Source: Burkholderiaceae bacterium
GTDB taxonomy: Bacteria; Pseudomonadota; Gammaproteobacteria; Burkholderiales; Burkholderiaceae_C
NCBI GenBank assembly: GCA_030654805.1
Contig: JAURWR010000071.1
Span: 1 to 43,522, forward strand
Reading direction: 5' to 3'
DNA length: 43,522 bases
The translations under genes and the position numbers were made by a program. This document shows, piece by piece, positions 8,292 through 17,147 of this stretch. A model generated the notes under the pieces. The model was not told where the DNA came from. It made no database searches and saw only the letters and a list, made by a program, of their open reading frames with translations. The stretch's first letter is position 1. Each line of letters starts with the position of its first letter.

Positions 8292-9404
8292 TCAATCGGG
8301 TCCGGAAGGGCCCTGTGGCGACGCTTCTACGCCTCCCTGTGGCAAGCACAGGTCCTCGAAAAGGCGCTCGATCCCAGCGACATCCAGGTCCCGGCCGATG
8401 AAGACGATGCGCGTGCTGCGGTCATCGTCGGTCCATGCCTGCAGCCATTGCAACGGATAGAACTTCTCGCGCACGGCGTGCACCACCAGCGGCCCCTGCG
8501 CCAGCACGTGCCGCGGCCGCGATGCGACATTGACGATGCCCTTGATGCGCAGAATGCGATCGCTCATGGCGTTGGTCACGCGGTTCAGGAACACGCCCAG
8601 GCCGACCAGGTCCACCGGGATGTCCGTGCGGATCACGTGCGTCGTGGGGCGTGGCCCGTGGTGCACGCCCGTGGCGGTGTCGGTGTCGGACGTGGCGCGC
8701 CTCATCGGCCGGCCGGCCATCAGCCACCCGCTCGCATCACCCGTTTTCGTCAGCGACCGGCCTGCCTCGAACAGCCCTCGGAGAAAGATCGTCGAGGCAT
8801 CCGCATCGCCCAGCGTGACTTGAATCTGCCGCGCATGGGGGTTGGCCTCGGACACGAGCGCTTCGGTACGCTGACGTTGTTCGGCCGTGGCCAGGTCGCC
8901 CTTGGTCAGGATCACCACATCCGCTATCTGGACCTGGCTCAGCGCCACGGCATCGTCGTGCAGTGTTCGCTCGAAATTCACCTGATCGACACAGGTCACC
9001 ACGGCATCCGGCGCGTAATGCTTGTGCATCATCGGGTTGGCCATCATCGTGTGCAGGATGGGCACCGGGTCGGCCAGTCCCGAGGTCTCGATGATCACGT
9101 GATCGAAGGCGGGGATTTCGCCCAGCTGCCGCTTCTCGTGAAGCTCGCGCAGCGTCATCGCCAGGTCCACACGCACTGCACAGCAGATGCAGCCCCCGCG
9201 CAACTGGACGATGTTCTCTGCCAATTGGGCCACCATCAGGTGGTCGATGCTGACCTCGCCGAACTCGTTGATGATCAGCGCGGTGTGCTGCAGCAACGGA
9301 TGCTCCAGCGCATGCTGAAGCAAGGTCGTCTTGCCGCTGCCCAGATGCCCGGTGAGCACGGTGACCGGGATCGGCAGCCGGCGGGTGGGCGGGGCGTCGG
9401 TCAC
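8292..9404 (-). CDS. COG0523/CobW-family GTP-dependent metallochaperone
   Basis: A 370-residue G3E GTPase. Walker A GHLGSGKTTL is at about 19-28, the family metal-binding motif GGCICC at 70-75, a Walker B-like region follows (VIIETSGLADP), the base-recognition motif is TKGD, and a C-terminal CobW_C domain begins near THVIRTD. These proteins use GTP to load Zn, Fe, Co or Ni into client enzymes. Translation starts at GTG 9404, overlapping the stop of the preceding gene (GTGA), so it belongs to the carboxylase operon. The small operon protein encoded at 14740-15093 has a four-Cys zinc-ribbon-like motif, and related acetophenone carboxylases contain zinc, so zinc delivery to this complex is the most economical role. 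This is inference; metal specificity cannot be read here. Confidence 0.88.
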   Translation of the reverse strand: MTDAPPTRRLPIPVTVLTGHLGSGKTTLLQHALEHPLLQHTALIINEFGEVSIDHLMVAQLAENIVQLRGGCICCAVRVDLAMTLRELHEKRQLGEIPAFDHVIIETSGLADPVPILHTMMANPMMHKHYAPDAVVTCVDQVNFERTLHDDAVALSQVQIADVVILTKGDLATAEQRQRTEALVSEANPHARQIQVTLGDADASTIFLRGLFEAGRSLTKTGDASGWLMAGRPMRRATSDTDTATGVHHGPRPTTHVIRTDIPVDLVGLGVFLNRVTNAMSDRILRIKGIVNVASRPRHVLAQGPLVVHAVREKFYPLQWLQAWTDDDRSTRIVFIGRDLDVAGIERLFEDLCLPQGGVEASPQGPSGPD

Positions 9405-10246
9405 CGAGGGGATCCGTGCAGGGCAGTCAGGTGCTCGGCGACCCGCTCGGGGATGGCGTCTCGCGGGATCTCGCCGTAGCGCATGCCCTGCCGCTGTGGT
9501 TGCAGGGCGGCCTGACTCCAGAAGTGGGCGCCGAGTCCCCCGGCGGCGTTCTCGATACCGCTCGCCTCCAGCGCCGATTCGGACCAGTTGCCGAGCAGCA
9601 CGGCATCGAATCCGCGGGTGTCGTTGAGTGGGCTGCCTTGCGGCGCAGCGTCGAGTTGCAGGGCCGTGCCCCAGCCGTAATACCGGGCCGACTTGAGCAG
9701 CGGCTCGCAGGCTTCCCGTTCGTCGTCCGACAGGCCCTCGGCTTCATCGCAGCGCAGCACCACCGCCGCAAACTTTCGCTCGCAGTGACTGCGCAGCACG
9801 GCAGTCAGCGCCGAGCCCACGTCATCGAGGTCATCGAAGCTGAACGGCGGTGTGCGCCCCACACGCCGCAGCACCTGCGACGGCGAGGGCAGGGCCATGA
9901 CCAGCATCGCCTGCGTGCCGACGCGGTGAAACAGCGCATCCATCACCTCGACCACGAAGCGCCGCTGTGCCCCCTGTTCGCTCCAGCGCGCCACGGCCTC
10001 GGCGAGGGACTCGCCAGCGAGCGACCGCCACGAAGCCTCTTCGAGCCAGCCGTCGAGGACCGGGATTGCCACGACGTCGCTGCGGACCAGCCGCTGGGCC
10101 TGGCCCAGGGTGTCCGCATAGCGGTGCGCGTTGGTGGTCCAGTCGGTCGGCTGACCGGCGAACACGGCGGCGGCATAGCGCTCGAAGTCCAGCCACAAGA
10201 GCGGGCGGTTCAAGCGGCTGGCATCGTCGAGAAACACAGAACTCAC
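9401..10246 (-). CDS. Acetophenone-carboxylase-type fifth subunit (Apc5-like)
   Basis: A 281-residue cytoplasmic protein (about 31 kDa) that I would not recognise by motif alone. The call rests on position and size: it is fifth in a run whose order and sizes match apc1-apc5 of Aromatoleum, where the 34-kDa epsilon subunit is needed for carboxylation but is loosely attached to the core. It starts with GTG 10246 after a GAGGTG ribosome site and its stop overlaps the cobW-like start. Unlike the other subunit genes it is separated from the upstream gene, by 75 bp containing a strong hairpin. The conserved-looking stretch SARYYGWGTALQLD and a C-terminal RYGEIPRDAIPERVAEHL may help family searches. 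Confidence 0.6.
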   Translation of the reverse strand: MSSVFLDDASRLNRPLLWLDFERYAAAVFAGQPTDWTTNAHRYADTLGQAQRLVRSDVVAIPVLDGWLEEASWRSLAGESLAEAVARWSEQGAQRRFVVEVMDALFHRVGTQAMLVMALPSPSQVLRRVGRTPPFSFDDLDDVGSALTAVLRSHCERKFAAVVLRCDEAEGLSDDEREACEPLLKSARYYGWGTALQLDAAPQGSPLNDTRGFDAVLLGNWSESALEASGIENAAGGLGAHFWSQAALQPQRQGMRYGEIPRDAIPERVAEHLTALHGSPR

Positions 10247-10289
10247 GGCACACCTCGAAGTCGGGAACGAGCAATCGGACCAGGGACAG

Positions 10290-10316
10290 GCGCTCCCGCG
10301 CGGTGGGCGGGAGCGC
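10290..10316 (-). promoter_or_regulatory. Intercistronic hairpin between HyuB-like and Apc5-like genes
   Basis: A perfect 10-bp stem (GCGCTCCCGC / GCGGGAGCGC) with a 7-nt loop lies in the only long gap of the carboxylase operon, starting 6 bp after the HyuB-like stop. There is no T-tract. It could stabilise the 3' end of the upstream message, act as a processing site, or partly terminate transcription, lowering expression of the last two genes relative to the core subunits. Confidence 0.55.
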
Positions 10317-10321
10317 TCGCA

Positions 10322-12553
10322 TCAACGCCTGATTGCAGCCAGTTGTGCCTCGAGCTGCGCGATGCGCACGTCCTTGGGGTCCGGCATCATCACACCGACG
10401 ATCGCGTCGGACGGGCAGGTGTCGGTGGGCGTGCCGCGATGGATGACGTGAGGATCCTTCCACGAGCCGTAGAAGGGCAGGTGCGCGGGAGGATGTTCGG
10501 TCTCCCAGCCCTTGACGAACTCAGCGTAGGGCTTGCCCAGCCTCTTGCGCTTGGCGCGCTCGGCTGCACGCGACGCTTTCGTGGCCTCGAGGTCGGCCGC
10601 CTTGGTGGTTTCGTCGATCACCACGTGGTAGATGTGCTCCACCGTGCGTTGGCTGATCAGGCCGTCCCGGTAGTCGTCCGCCACCATGGCGGGGTCGCGG
10701 TCCAGCACGTCACCGTAGCCGCCACCGGTGCCTTGCGTCAGCATGTAGAGCTCGCCGGTTTTTGCCCATTCCAGCTGCATGCCCATGTGGTGCGTGGTGT
10801 ACGTGGCGTTCTTGAACGGCTGCTCGTTCATGATCTCCTCCACCGAAAAGCGCAGCAGTTCGCGACGGTCCTTCATCTCGTCGAAGATGTTCACGCCCTT
10901 GACCTTGCACAGCGGGTAGGTGCCGGCGCCATAGCCGCCGAAGATGCCGTGGGTGCTCGGAAACTTCGAACCGATCGAGCAGGTCATGAAGCCCCAGGTG
11001 GCCGTGTCCTTGACGGTGGCGATCTGCTGGTAGCCGTGGCCTCCTCGGAACTTGCCGAATCCCTGGTTGTCGCGCATCACCCGGTTGGGCACGATCTTCA
11101 TGATCGGCACTTCTTCCTCGATCAACTCCTGTTCGCCGATGTCGGCCATGGGCGCGAAGATCGGTGCGATGGAGTGCTCGCCATCCCGCGTGGCGCGTGC
11201 GCCGCCGCCCATGCCGTTCAGGTCGGCGCACAGGTTGCCCACCAGCTCCTGGTGCTGCGTGACGCCACCGTAGATGAAGGTGACGATCATGTTGTACCAA
11301 CCCGAGACCACGTCGGTGGCCTTGAAGGTGGACGAATACAGCAGCTTCGGGACAGCCAGCTGCGTCACGGTGAAGCTGGGGAAGAAGGTCATCATGCTCT
11401 GCGCATTCGGTGCATTCACCGAGCAGTTCAGCGCCGAGTTCTCGTCGGTGAGCACCGTCATCGCTTCGAAGACCGCCTGGTTGCGCGGCAGGTCCGGCCA
11501 CACGAAAGTCAGGAACTCCTGCGCCAGCATGCCCTTGCAGGACGCCAGGATGGTGTTGTTGGCGCGGTTGGTGAATTCCGGTGCGGATCCGCGGAAGTCC
11601 AGGATCAGCTCGGCGTCCCGCTTGGTCATCTCCAGCCGCAGGCGCAGCAGGACGTTCTCGCGCAGGGTGCCGTCCGGGAAGACGTTCTGCCGGATGGTGC
11701 CGTCCGGCCAGTCGCGCAGTCGGCGGCGCACCTCGTCGGCGGTGCTGGTCAGCGTGCGGCGCAGCGTGGCCAGCACGGCGTCGATGCCGTATTCGGCGAT
11801 CGCCTCCTTGATGCGCGACTCCATGCGCATGGCGGCGTAGAGCTTCGACTTCATGCCTTCCAGTTGCAGCTTGGGCTCGCGCACCGAGTTCTGCAGGAAG
11901 GTCATGATGTCCTTGCGGAACGTGTAGTTCTCGCCGACCTTGAAGGGCGGCATCTTCAGCCCTTCGTCGTACGGCGACTCGGCCTTCGACGGCATGCCGC
12001 CCGGCTCGGTGGCGCCGTTCTCGCCCTCGTGCACCATCGCGCCGGTGAAGCAGACCAGCTTGCCCTCGTGGAAGACCGGCAGGATCAGGCTCTGGTCGGT
12101 GTTGTGGATGTTGCCGTAGCGCGCGTCGTTGTGCAGGAAGATGTCTCCCGGGCGCACGCCGACGGTGGGCTCCTTCACCCAGTACTTCAGGATGAATTTC
12201 ACCGGGTGCTGGGTCAGCACCGAAAACAGCAGCACGCCGCCGGCACTCGACAGTGCCAGGTCGCCGGATGCCGTCCACACGCCCGAGATCAGGTCGCCCC
12301 ACTTGGCACCCGGCGCCGCCCCCATCTGCTCGACCATGTCGAACGATTCGTTGCAGGCCGTTTGCAGTTTGTGGCGCACCAGGTTCATCTGGTCCGCGTC
12401 GTTGAATGCCGCCAGCGCCTTCGTCTCTTCGGGCGTCTCCGGTGCCAGCTTGTGGTTGCTCATGATCTCGGGATCGGGCCCGAGGAAAAGCACGTTCTCG
12501 TCCAGGAATTTCTGCAGGACGGACTTCTCTTGGTCATTCATCTTTTGTGTCAT
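10322..12553 (-). CDS. HyuB-like carboxylase subunit (Apc4-like)
   Basis: A 743-residue protein of the hydantoinase B / acetone carboxylase alpha family. Recognisable family segments include GDIFLHNDARYGNIHNTD, VCFTGAMVHEGENGATEPGG, LDFRGSAPEF and GGGARATRDGEHSIAP. In acetone and acetophenone carboxylases this subunit takes part in handling the phosphorylated carbonyl substrate and CO2 at the carboxylation site. I chose ATG 12553 because GAGGAG lies 6 bp before it; the longer frame runs back into the upstream gene. It begins 10 bp after the HyuA-like stop. In a two-gene hydantoinase it would hydrolyse a ring amide, but the accompanying small zinc subunit and second HyuA-like gene favour a carboxylase. 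The C-terminal 130 residues are Lys/Arg-rich and end in a short coiled coil (RIAQLEAQLAAI). Confidence 0.85.
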   Translation of the reverse strand: MTQKMNDQEKSVLQKFLDENVLFLGPDPEIMSNHKLAPETPEETKALAAFNDADQMNLVRHKLQTACNESFDMVEQMGAAPGAKWGDLISGVWTASGDLALSSAGGVLLFSVLTQHPVKFILKYWVKEPTVGVRPGDIFLHNDARYGNIHNTDQSLILPVFHEGKLVCFTGAMVHEGENGATEPGGMPSKAESPYDEGLKMPPFKVGENYTFRKDIMTFLQNSVREPKLQLEGMKSKLYAAMRMESRIKEAIAEYGIDAVLATLRRTLTSTADEVRRRLRDWPDGTIRQNVFPDGTLRENVLLRLRLEMTKRDAELILDFRGSAPEFTNRANNTILASCKGMLAQEFLTFVWPDLPRNQAVFEAMTVLTDENSALNCSVNAPNAQSMMTFFPSFTVTQLAVPKLLYSSTFKATDVVSGWYNMIVTFIYGGVTQHQELVGNLCADLNGMGGGARATRDGEHSIAPIFAPMADIGEQELIEEEVPIMKIVPNRVMRDNQGFGKFRGGHGYQQIATVKDTATWGFMTCSIGSKFPSTHGIFGGYGAGTYPLCKVKGVNIFDEMKDRRELLRFSVEEIMNEQPFKNATYTTHHMGMQLEWAKTGELYMLTQGTGGGYGDVLDRDPAMVADDYRDGLISQRTVEHIYHVVIDETTKAADLEATKASRAAERAKRKRLGKPYAEFVKGWETEHPPAHLPFYGSWKDPHVIHRGTPTDTCPSDAIVGVMMPDPKDVRIAQLEAQLAAIRR

Positions 12554-12563
12554 TTGCTGCTCC

Positions 12564-14738
12564 TCATGCAACCAGGGCATCGGTGATGGGCCGGGCGGAT
12601 CCGCCGGCAAGGGCTGCCGTGTGCTCCAGCCATGCGGCGCCGGAGGTGCCCATGGTGAGCTGCCAGCCCGGTTCGACCAGGAAGCTGGTGCGGGGCGACT
12701 CGACCAGTGCCGGTCCGTCCAGGGTGGTTCCTTCCGCCAGGGTGTGTGCGTCGTAGATGCGGGTCATGACCCCACCTTCCGTGCCCTGGAAATGGCACTC
12801 GCGTTCGCCGCGCGGCGTCGGTGGCGGCACCCCTTTCCTGGTGCTGGGCTTGAGCTCCAGGCGGTCGTGCTGCACGAACGAGACGACACGGATCACGTTG
12901 ATGCGCACGCCGGCCTCCGGCGCCTGACTGCCTTCGCCGAAACGCTGCGCGTAGTTGTGGCTGAACAGGTCGAGCAGCTCGATCACCTGCGTGGGTTTCT
13001 CCAGCCGTCGGAACGGGCTGACGACGGCGGTCTGCGCCAGCTGGTTGCCGTACCGCAGGTCCAGCTCGACCCGCACCTGGATGTCGGTCTCCTGGACGCC
13101 CTGGCGCTTCAGGTCTTCGCGCCCGCGCGCCTCGAGCGTGGCCACGGTGCTGTTGAACGACTCGAAATCGTCCAGGATCTGGCGCTTGTTGGCATCGAAA
13201 AGCATCTGGTAAACCGAGCTCTCGTGGATGTGCAGCTGGTCCATGTTGCCCGCGCCCAGCGCCGAGAACACGCAGCTGAACGGCGGGATCAGCACGCGGT
13301 TAATGCCGATCGCGCTGGAGAAGCCGCAGGCATGCATCGGGCCGCCGCCGCCGTAGGCCAGCAGCACGAAGTGCTTCGGGTTGTAGCCTTTGACGGCGAC
13401 CTCCTTGAAGATCGCCGCCGCCATGTTCGCGTCGACCTTGCGCTTGATGGCCTTGGCGGCATCGATCAGGCTCAGGCCCGACGGCTTGCAGATGTGCTCC
13501 TCGATCGCCCGCTCGGCCCGACGGCGGCTGAGTTCGATGGAACCGCCGGCGTAGTTCTTCTCGTCCAGGTAGCCCAGCACGAGGTTGGCGTCGGTGGTCG
13601 TCGGTAGCTTGCCGCCGCGGCCGTAACAGGCCGGTCCGGGGTCGGACCCCGCGCTTTGCGGGCCCACCTCGATGGCGTTCCACATCCGGTCGAAGCGTGC
13701 GATGGAGCCACCGCCCGCACCCAGCGTGTGCAGGTAGGTCATCGGCGTGCTGACCAGCCAGCGCTCGATGATCGGGTTGAAGTCGTAGAACTTCACGCCG
13801 TCGGCGGTGACCAGACCGATGTCGAAGCTGGTGCCGCCCATGTCGGTGGCAATCAGGTTGGGCTGCTTGAACTCTCTCGACAGGTAGTTGGTGGCTTCCA
13901 GACCCGCCACCGGTCCCGAGTGGATCGTCTGCAACGACGACGTCGAATTCATCTGCGCCATGCCCGAGGTGTTGTGCACCAGCAGCATGGGCTTCTTGTA
14001 GCCGGCCCGGCGCAACGCGATCTCCAGCGTCGACATGCCGTGGTACATCTGGTCGTGCAGAAAGGCGTCGATGATCGACGACATCGTTCTCGCGTACTCG
14101 CCCTTGCGGCCAGCCACGCGGTGCGACAGCACGATGGGCATCGAGCCCAGCTGGTGCGTGGGGTACTCCGACAGGATGATGCGCTCGACGGCCTTCTCGT
14201 TGGCCGGGTTGATCACCGAGTTCACCAGGCACACCACGAAGGCCTGCGCGCCTGCATCGACCAGTTTGCGGACCTGCTTGCGCACGTTGTCGTCGTCGAT
14301 CGTGAGCAGGATGTCGCCCTTGTAGTCCACCCGCTCGTCGATGCCGACGATGCGCGACACCGGCACCAGCATCGGCGGACGAGCGGCACCCGGCAGGTCG
14401 GCCTGCTGCGCCTCGGACAAGCCGTCGCCGTAGCCGCGTGCCCGCATCAGCACGGCGGTGGACTCGAATCCCGTGGTGGTCAGCAGGGCGACCTTCGGGC
14501 CCTTGCGCTGGATCAGCGCATTGGTGCCGAGCGTGGTGGCATAGCGCACCGCATCCACGCTGGCCAGCACCTCGCCGATGTCCTTGCCGATGTCGCGGCA
14601 AGCACCTTCCAATGCCTCCATGAAACCGGTGGCCAGGTTGTTGTGGGTCGTCAGGGCTTTCGACTCGACGTAGCGGCCGTCGTAGGCCAGGAAGCAGTCG
14701 GTGAACGTGCCCCCGATGTCAACACTCACGCGCCTCAT
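12564..14738 (-). CDS. HyuA-like ATP-dependent carboxylase subunit (Apc3-like)
   Basis: A 724-residue ASKHA-fold protein of the hydantoinase A / acetone carboxylase beta family. The phosphate-1 motif SVDIGGTFTDCF opens the protein; a second phosphate loop, IATDMGGTSFDIG, and an adenosine-type motif, HSGPVAGLEATNYL, follow; SAGSDPGPACYGRGG and LLAYGGGGPMHACG are further family hallmarks. Such subunits use ATP to activate the carbonyl substrate and/or bicarbonate by phosphorylation. ATG 14738 is chosen because AAGGAGGG precedes it at about 8 bp and it starts immediately at the family N-terminus; a longer frame adds seven residues. Only one base separates it from the stop of the small zinc-protein gene upstream. 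Substrate cannot be read from the sequence. Confidence 0.87.
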   Translation of the reverse strand: MRRVSVDIGGTFTDCFLAYDGRYVESKALTTHNNLATGFMEALEGACRDIGKDIGEVLASVDAVRYATTLGTNALIQRKGPKVALLTTTGFESTAVLMRARGYGDGLSEAQQADLPGAARPPMLVPVSRIVGIDERVDYKGDILLTIDDDNVRKQVRKLVDAGAQAFVVCLVNSVINPANEKAVERIILSEYPTHQLGSMPIVLSHRVAGRKGEYARTMSSIIDAFLHDQMYHGMSTLEIALRRAGYKKPMLLVHNTSGMAQMNSTSSLQTIHSGPVAGLEATNYLSREFKQPNLIATDMGGTSFDIGLVTADGVKFYDFNPIIERWLVSTPMTYLHTLGAGGGSIARFDRMWNAIEVGPQSAGSDPGPACYGRGGKLPTTTDANLVLGYLDEKNYAGGSIELSRRRAERAIEEHICKPSGLSLIDAAKAIKRKVDANMAAAIFKEVAVKGYNPKHFVLLAYGGGGPMHACGFSSAIGINRVLIPPFSCVFSALGAGNMDQLHIHESSVYQMLFDANKRQILDDFESFNSTVATLEARGREDLKRQGVQETDIQVRVELDLRYGNQLAQTAVVSPFRRLEKPTQVIELLDLFSHNYAQRFGEGSQAPEAGVRINVIRVVSFVQHDRLELKPSTRKGVPPPTPRGERECHFQGTEGGVMTRIYDAHTLAEGTTLDGPALVESPRTSFLVEPGWQLTMGTSGAAWLEHTAALAGGSARPITDALVA

Positions 14739-14739
14739 G

Positions 14740-15093
14740 TCACTGGCCCTCCTTGGCAAGGTGTCGTCTCTTCAGGCTGTCGATGTCGAGTTCGATGTCG
14801 TGCGTCAGCGGGTGGCCCGGCGGCAGGTACTCGTTCTCGATCTGCGTGCAGCAGGTGGGGCAATAGAACTCGACGATGCGGCACCACGTCGGATCGGGTG
14901 CGTAGGTGAACTCGTACTTCTTCTCGTCGAGGATGGGCGCGTGGATCTCGCGCGGATCGCGGTCATAGACCAGCAGGCCGGTCTTGTAGTTCTCGCGCGC
15001 CGAGGCGATGTCGTGCCCGCAGCAGCGGCAATGCCAGCGTTCGGAGGTCAGATCGATTTCCAGGTACTCGGTGATGGCGACTCGTGCGGTCAT
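14740..15093 (-). CDS. Small zinc-ribbon carboxylase subunit (Apc2-like, gamma)
   Basis: A 117-residue protein with two cysteine pairs: WHCRCCGHD near the N-terminus and YCPTCC about 60 residues later, a zinc-ribbon-like arrangement. Small zinc-containing gamma subunits of about 15-20 kDa are diagnostic of acetone and acetophenone carboxylases and absent from plain hydantoinases, so this gene is the main reason for calling the operon a ketone carboxylase. A size of about 13.5 kDa fits Apc2 (15 kDa) better than AcxC (about 19 kDa). The start is ATG 15093, with GAGG 7 bp upstream; a TTG five codons earlier lies inside the preceding gene. One base separates it from the genes on either side. Confidence 0.8.
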   Translation of the reverse strand: MTARVAITEYLEIDLTSERWHCRCCGHDIASARENYKTGLLVYDRDPREIHAPILDEKKYEFTYAPDPTWCRIVEFYCPTCCTQIENEYLPPGHPLTHDIELDIDSLKRRHLAKEGQ

Positions 15094-15094
15094 G

Positions 15095-17026
15095 TCAGGC
15101 CTCTTCAATGATCAGGTCGTGGTTGTCGGACACGCGCAGCGACCAGCCGCGGTCCACCAGGCAGGTGAGGTAGCTGCTGCGCAGCAGGGCGGGGCCGGTC
15201 GCGTGTTGGCCGGGTTCGAGGGAGTCGGCGTCGATCACCGGTATGCGATCGCCATCGCTCCCGCCGTACAGCACCTGGGCCGATCCCGAGACCACGGCCG
15301 GCGTGTGTCGCGCGGCACGGTCTTCGATCAACTTGAACGACGGCAACGCGTACGACGCGGTCAACACCAGCCGGGCATCCGGGCTGGGCTGCAAGGCTTG
15401 CAGCGCCGGCTCGTCCAGGGCCGTCTGCTGGACGCCCGCGTCGGTGTCCTTCCACAACGCGAAGTCGTAACGGCACTTCGCGGGGTCCACGCCTTCGCCG
15501 GACATGTCGTTCTGCGCTCTGGAGTGCATGCGCTCGCGCGCTGCGGCGATGTCGGCGACCGACGCGCCTGCCAGCGACGTCTGGTACTGGTGCGCCAGCT
15601 CGGAGAAGCCGATGCCGTAGGCGCTGAACACCGCCGCCATCTGCGGGACGATGATGCGGCGCACGCCGGCTTCCCGCGCGATGCCCGGGGCGATCATGGG
15701 CCCGCCTCCACCAAAGGCCAGCAGGATGGCCTGGTCGGCGCTCTGTCCGGCAGCCGACAACGTCTTGACCAGCACAGCAGCGACTTCGGCCTCGAACGCG
15801 CGGATGGCGCGCTCGGTGGCGTCGGCCAGCGCGATATTCAGCGGGCCGGCGATGTTCGCCTGGATCGCTGTGGCTGCACGGTCGCGGTCCAGCTTCAGTT
15901 CGCCGCCGAGGTATTTCTCGCCATCGAGGACACCGGCCAGCAGCAGCGCGTCGGTCAACGTGGCATGGGTGCCGCCACGGCCGAAGCACGCCGGGCCGGG
16001 TACCGAGCCCACGCTCTCCGGTCCGATCGTGATCTGGCCGTCGCGGACACCCATGACCGAGCTGCCGCCCAGTCCGAAGCTCTGCAGTTCGGGCATGGCG
16101 AACGAGGTGCTGCCGGCCTCGACGTGCCCGTAGGCGTTGAGTCTCACCTGGCCGTCGACCACCACCGCGACGTCGGTGGTGGTGCCTCCGATGTCCATCG
16201 CGATCAGTGTGGACGCACCGTAGAGGCGCGCATAGGCCAGCGCCCCTTCCAGCCCGCCGCGCGGACCCGATCCCCAGGTCTTGATGGCCGTGGTCTTGGC
16301 CACGCGCGCCGAGTTGCCGTCGTTGCGATAGATCAGCAGCGGACTGGCCAGGTGATGCTGCTTGCAGACGTTCTCTGCGCCGTAAAGGAAGTGCTCCATG
16401 CCCGGGTGCAGGTAGGAGTTGAGCAGTGCCGAGAACACGCGGCGGGCATGGTCGTCGTCGCTGACGAGCTCGTGCGACAGCAGGAACGGAACCGCGCCCA
16501 GCAGGTGGCGGGGATAGCGGTCGAGCAGTTCTTCCTTCACGCGCGCTTCTGCTTCCGCGCTGCGCAGCGCCACCACCAGGCGCCGCGCGCCCTTGGCCAG
16601 CAGATCGTTGACTGCGGCGGTGAGCTCGCTCGAGTCGATCGCCTCGCCCGGCCGCACCGTGATGCCGACAGGCGCAATGGGCACCATCGAGGCCCACAGA
16701 CTGTCGCCCCGCATGGCCTCGGCCAGCCCGTAGACCGAATCCTCTTCGCCCTTCTCGACCAGCAGCGAGACCGGGGTGCCCTTGCGCTCGACCACCGCAT
16801 TGGTGCCCGACGTGGTGGAGTAGCGGATGTAGTCGATGTCCCTTACCAGGCGTGACAGATCCTCGCCACCGTAGAGCTCGCGGGATACGCGGGTGAGGGC
16901 GCCGACGAAGCACTGCGTCAGATCGTGCGGCGTGGTGGGGGACTTCGCATGCACCACCTGCGAGTCGGAATGGACGCACACGTCGGTGAACGTGCCGCCG
17001 TTGTCGATATTCACGAGTAAACCCAT
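15095..17026 (-). CDS. Second HyuA-like carboxylase subunit (Apc1-like)
   Basis: A 643-residue (about 68 kDa) ASKHA-fold protein that opens the operon. Motifs are NIDNGGTFTDVCV at the N-terminus, YSTTSGTNAVVERKG, a second phosphate loop AMDIGGTTTDVAVV, TWGSGPRGGLEGA as the adenosine motif, and LLAFGGGGPMIAPG. It is a paralogue of the HyuA-like protein two genes downstream but about 80 residues shorter, as Apc1 is relative to Apc3. In acetophenone carboxylase the two HyuA-like subunits are thought to account for the two ATP consumed per carboxylation. ATG 17026 is preceded by AAAGGA at 8 bp; an upstream in-frame start at 17113 has no family sequence. It is the first gene, so the operon promoter should lie in 17027-17300. 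Confidence 0.85.
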   Translation of the reverse strand: MGLLVNIDNGGTFTDVCVHSDSQVVHAKSPTTPHDLTQCFVGALTRVSRELYGGEDLSRLVRDIDYIRYSTTSGTNAVVERKGTPVSLLVEKGEEDSVYGLAEAMRGDSLWASMVPIAPVGITVRPGEAIDSSELTAAVNDLLAKGARRLVVALRSAEAEARVKEELLDRYPRHLLGAVPFLLSHELVSDDDHARRVFSALLNSYLHPGMEHFLYGAENVCKQHHLASPLLIYRNDGNSARVAKTTAIKTWGSGPRGGLEGALAYARLYGASTLIAMDIGGTTTDVAVVVDGQVRLNAYGHVEAGSTSFAMPELQSFGLGGSSVMGVRDGQITIGPESVGSVPGPACFGRGGTHATLTDALLLAGVLDGEKYLGGELKLDRDRAATAIQANIAGPLNIALADATERAIRAFEAEVAAVLVKTLSAAGQSADQAILLAFGGGGPMIAPGIAREAGVRRIIVPQMAAVFSAYGIGFSELAHQYQTSLAGASVADIAAARERMHSRAQNDMSGEGVDPAKCRYDFALWKDTDAGVQQTALDEPALQALQPSPDARLVLTASYALPSFKLIEDRAARHTPAVVSGSAQVLYGGSDGDRIPVIDADSLEPGQHATGPALLRSSYLTCLVDRGWSLRVSDNHDLIIEEA

Positions 17027-17147
17027 GGCTTGATTCCTTTGTGCGGGAACTGCAAGCGTAGGGATGCGCGCTCGCGCAATCACCTCCCTTGCGGGTAGCG
17101 TGCGGTGCAGCAAAAAGGGTGAAGTGGCGGGTAGATGGGAAAACCCG

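Noticed and set aside
9416-12586. 1056-residue open frame on the plus strand
   Set aside because: It is antisense to the HyuB-like and Apc5-like genes, has the Arg/His/Gly-rich composition of a GC-rich shadow frame and no recognisable domain; the minus-strand frames carry clear family motifs and ribosome sites.
8292-17026. Plain hydantoinase (HyuA/HyuB) or 5-oxoprolinase operon
   Set aside because: The additional zinc-ribbon subunit, second HyuA-like gene and fifth subunit are not part of hydantoinases. Rejected as main call, though phylogeny is needed to exclude it fully.
8292-17026. Three-subunit acetone carboxylase (AcxABC)
   Set aside because: Five subunit genes are present in Apc order, and the small subunit is closer in size to Apc2 than to AcxC. 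No AcxR-like sigma-54 activator is near.
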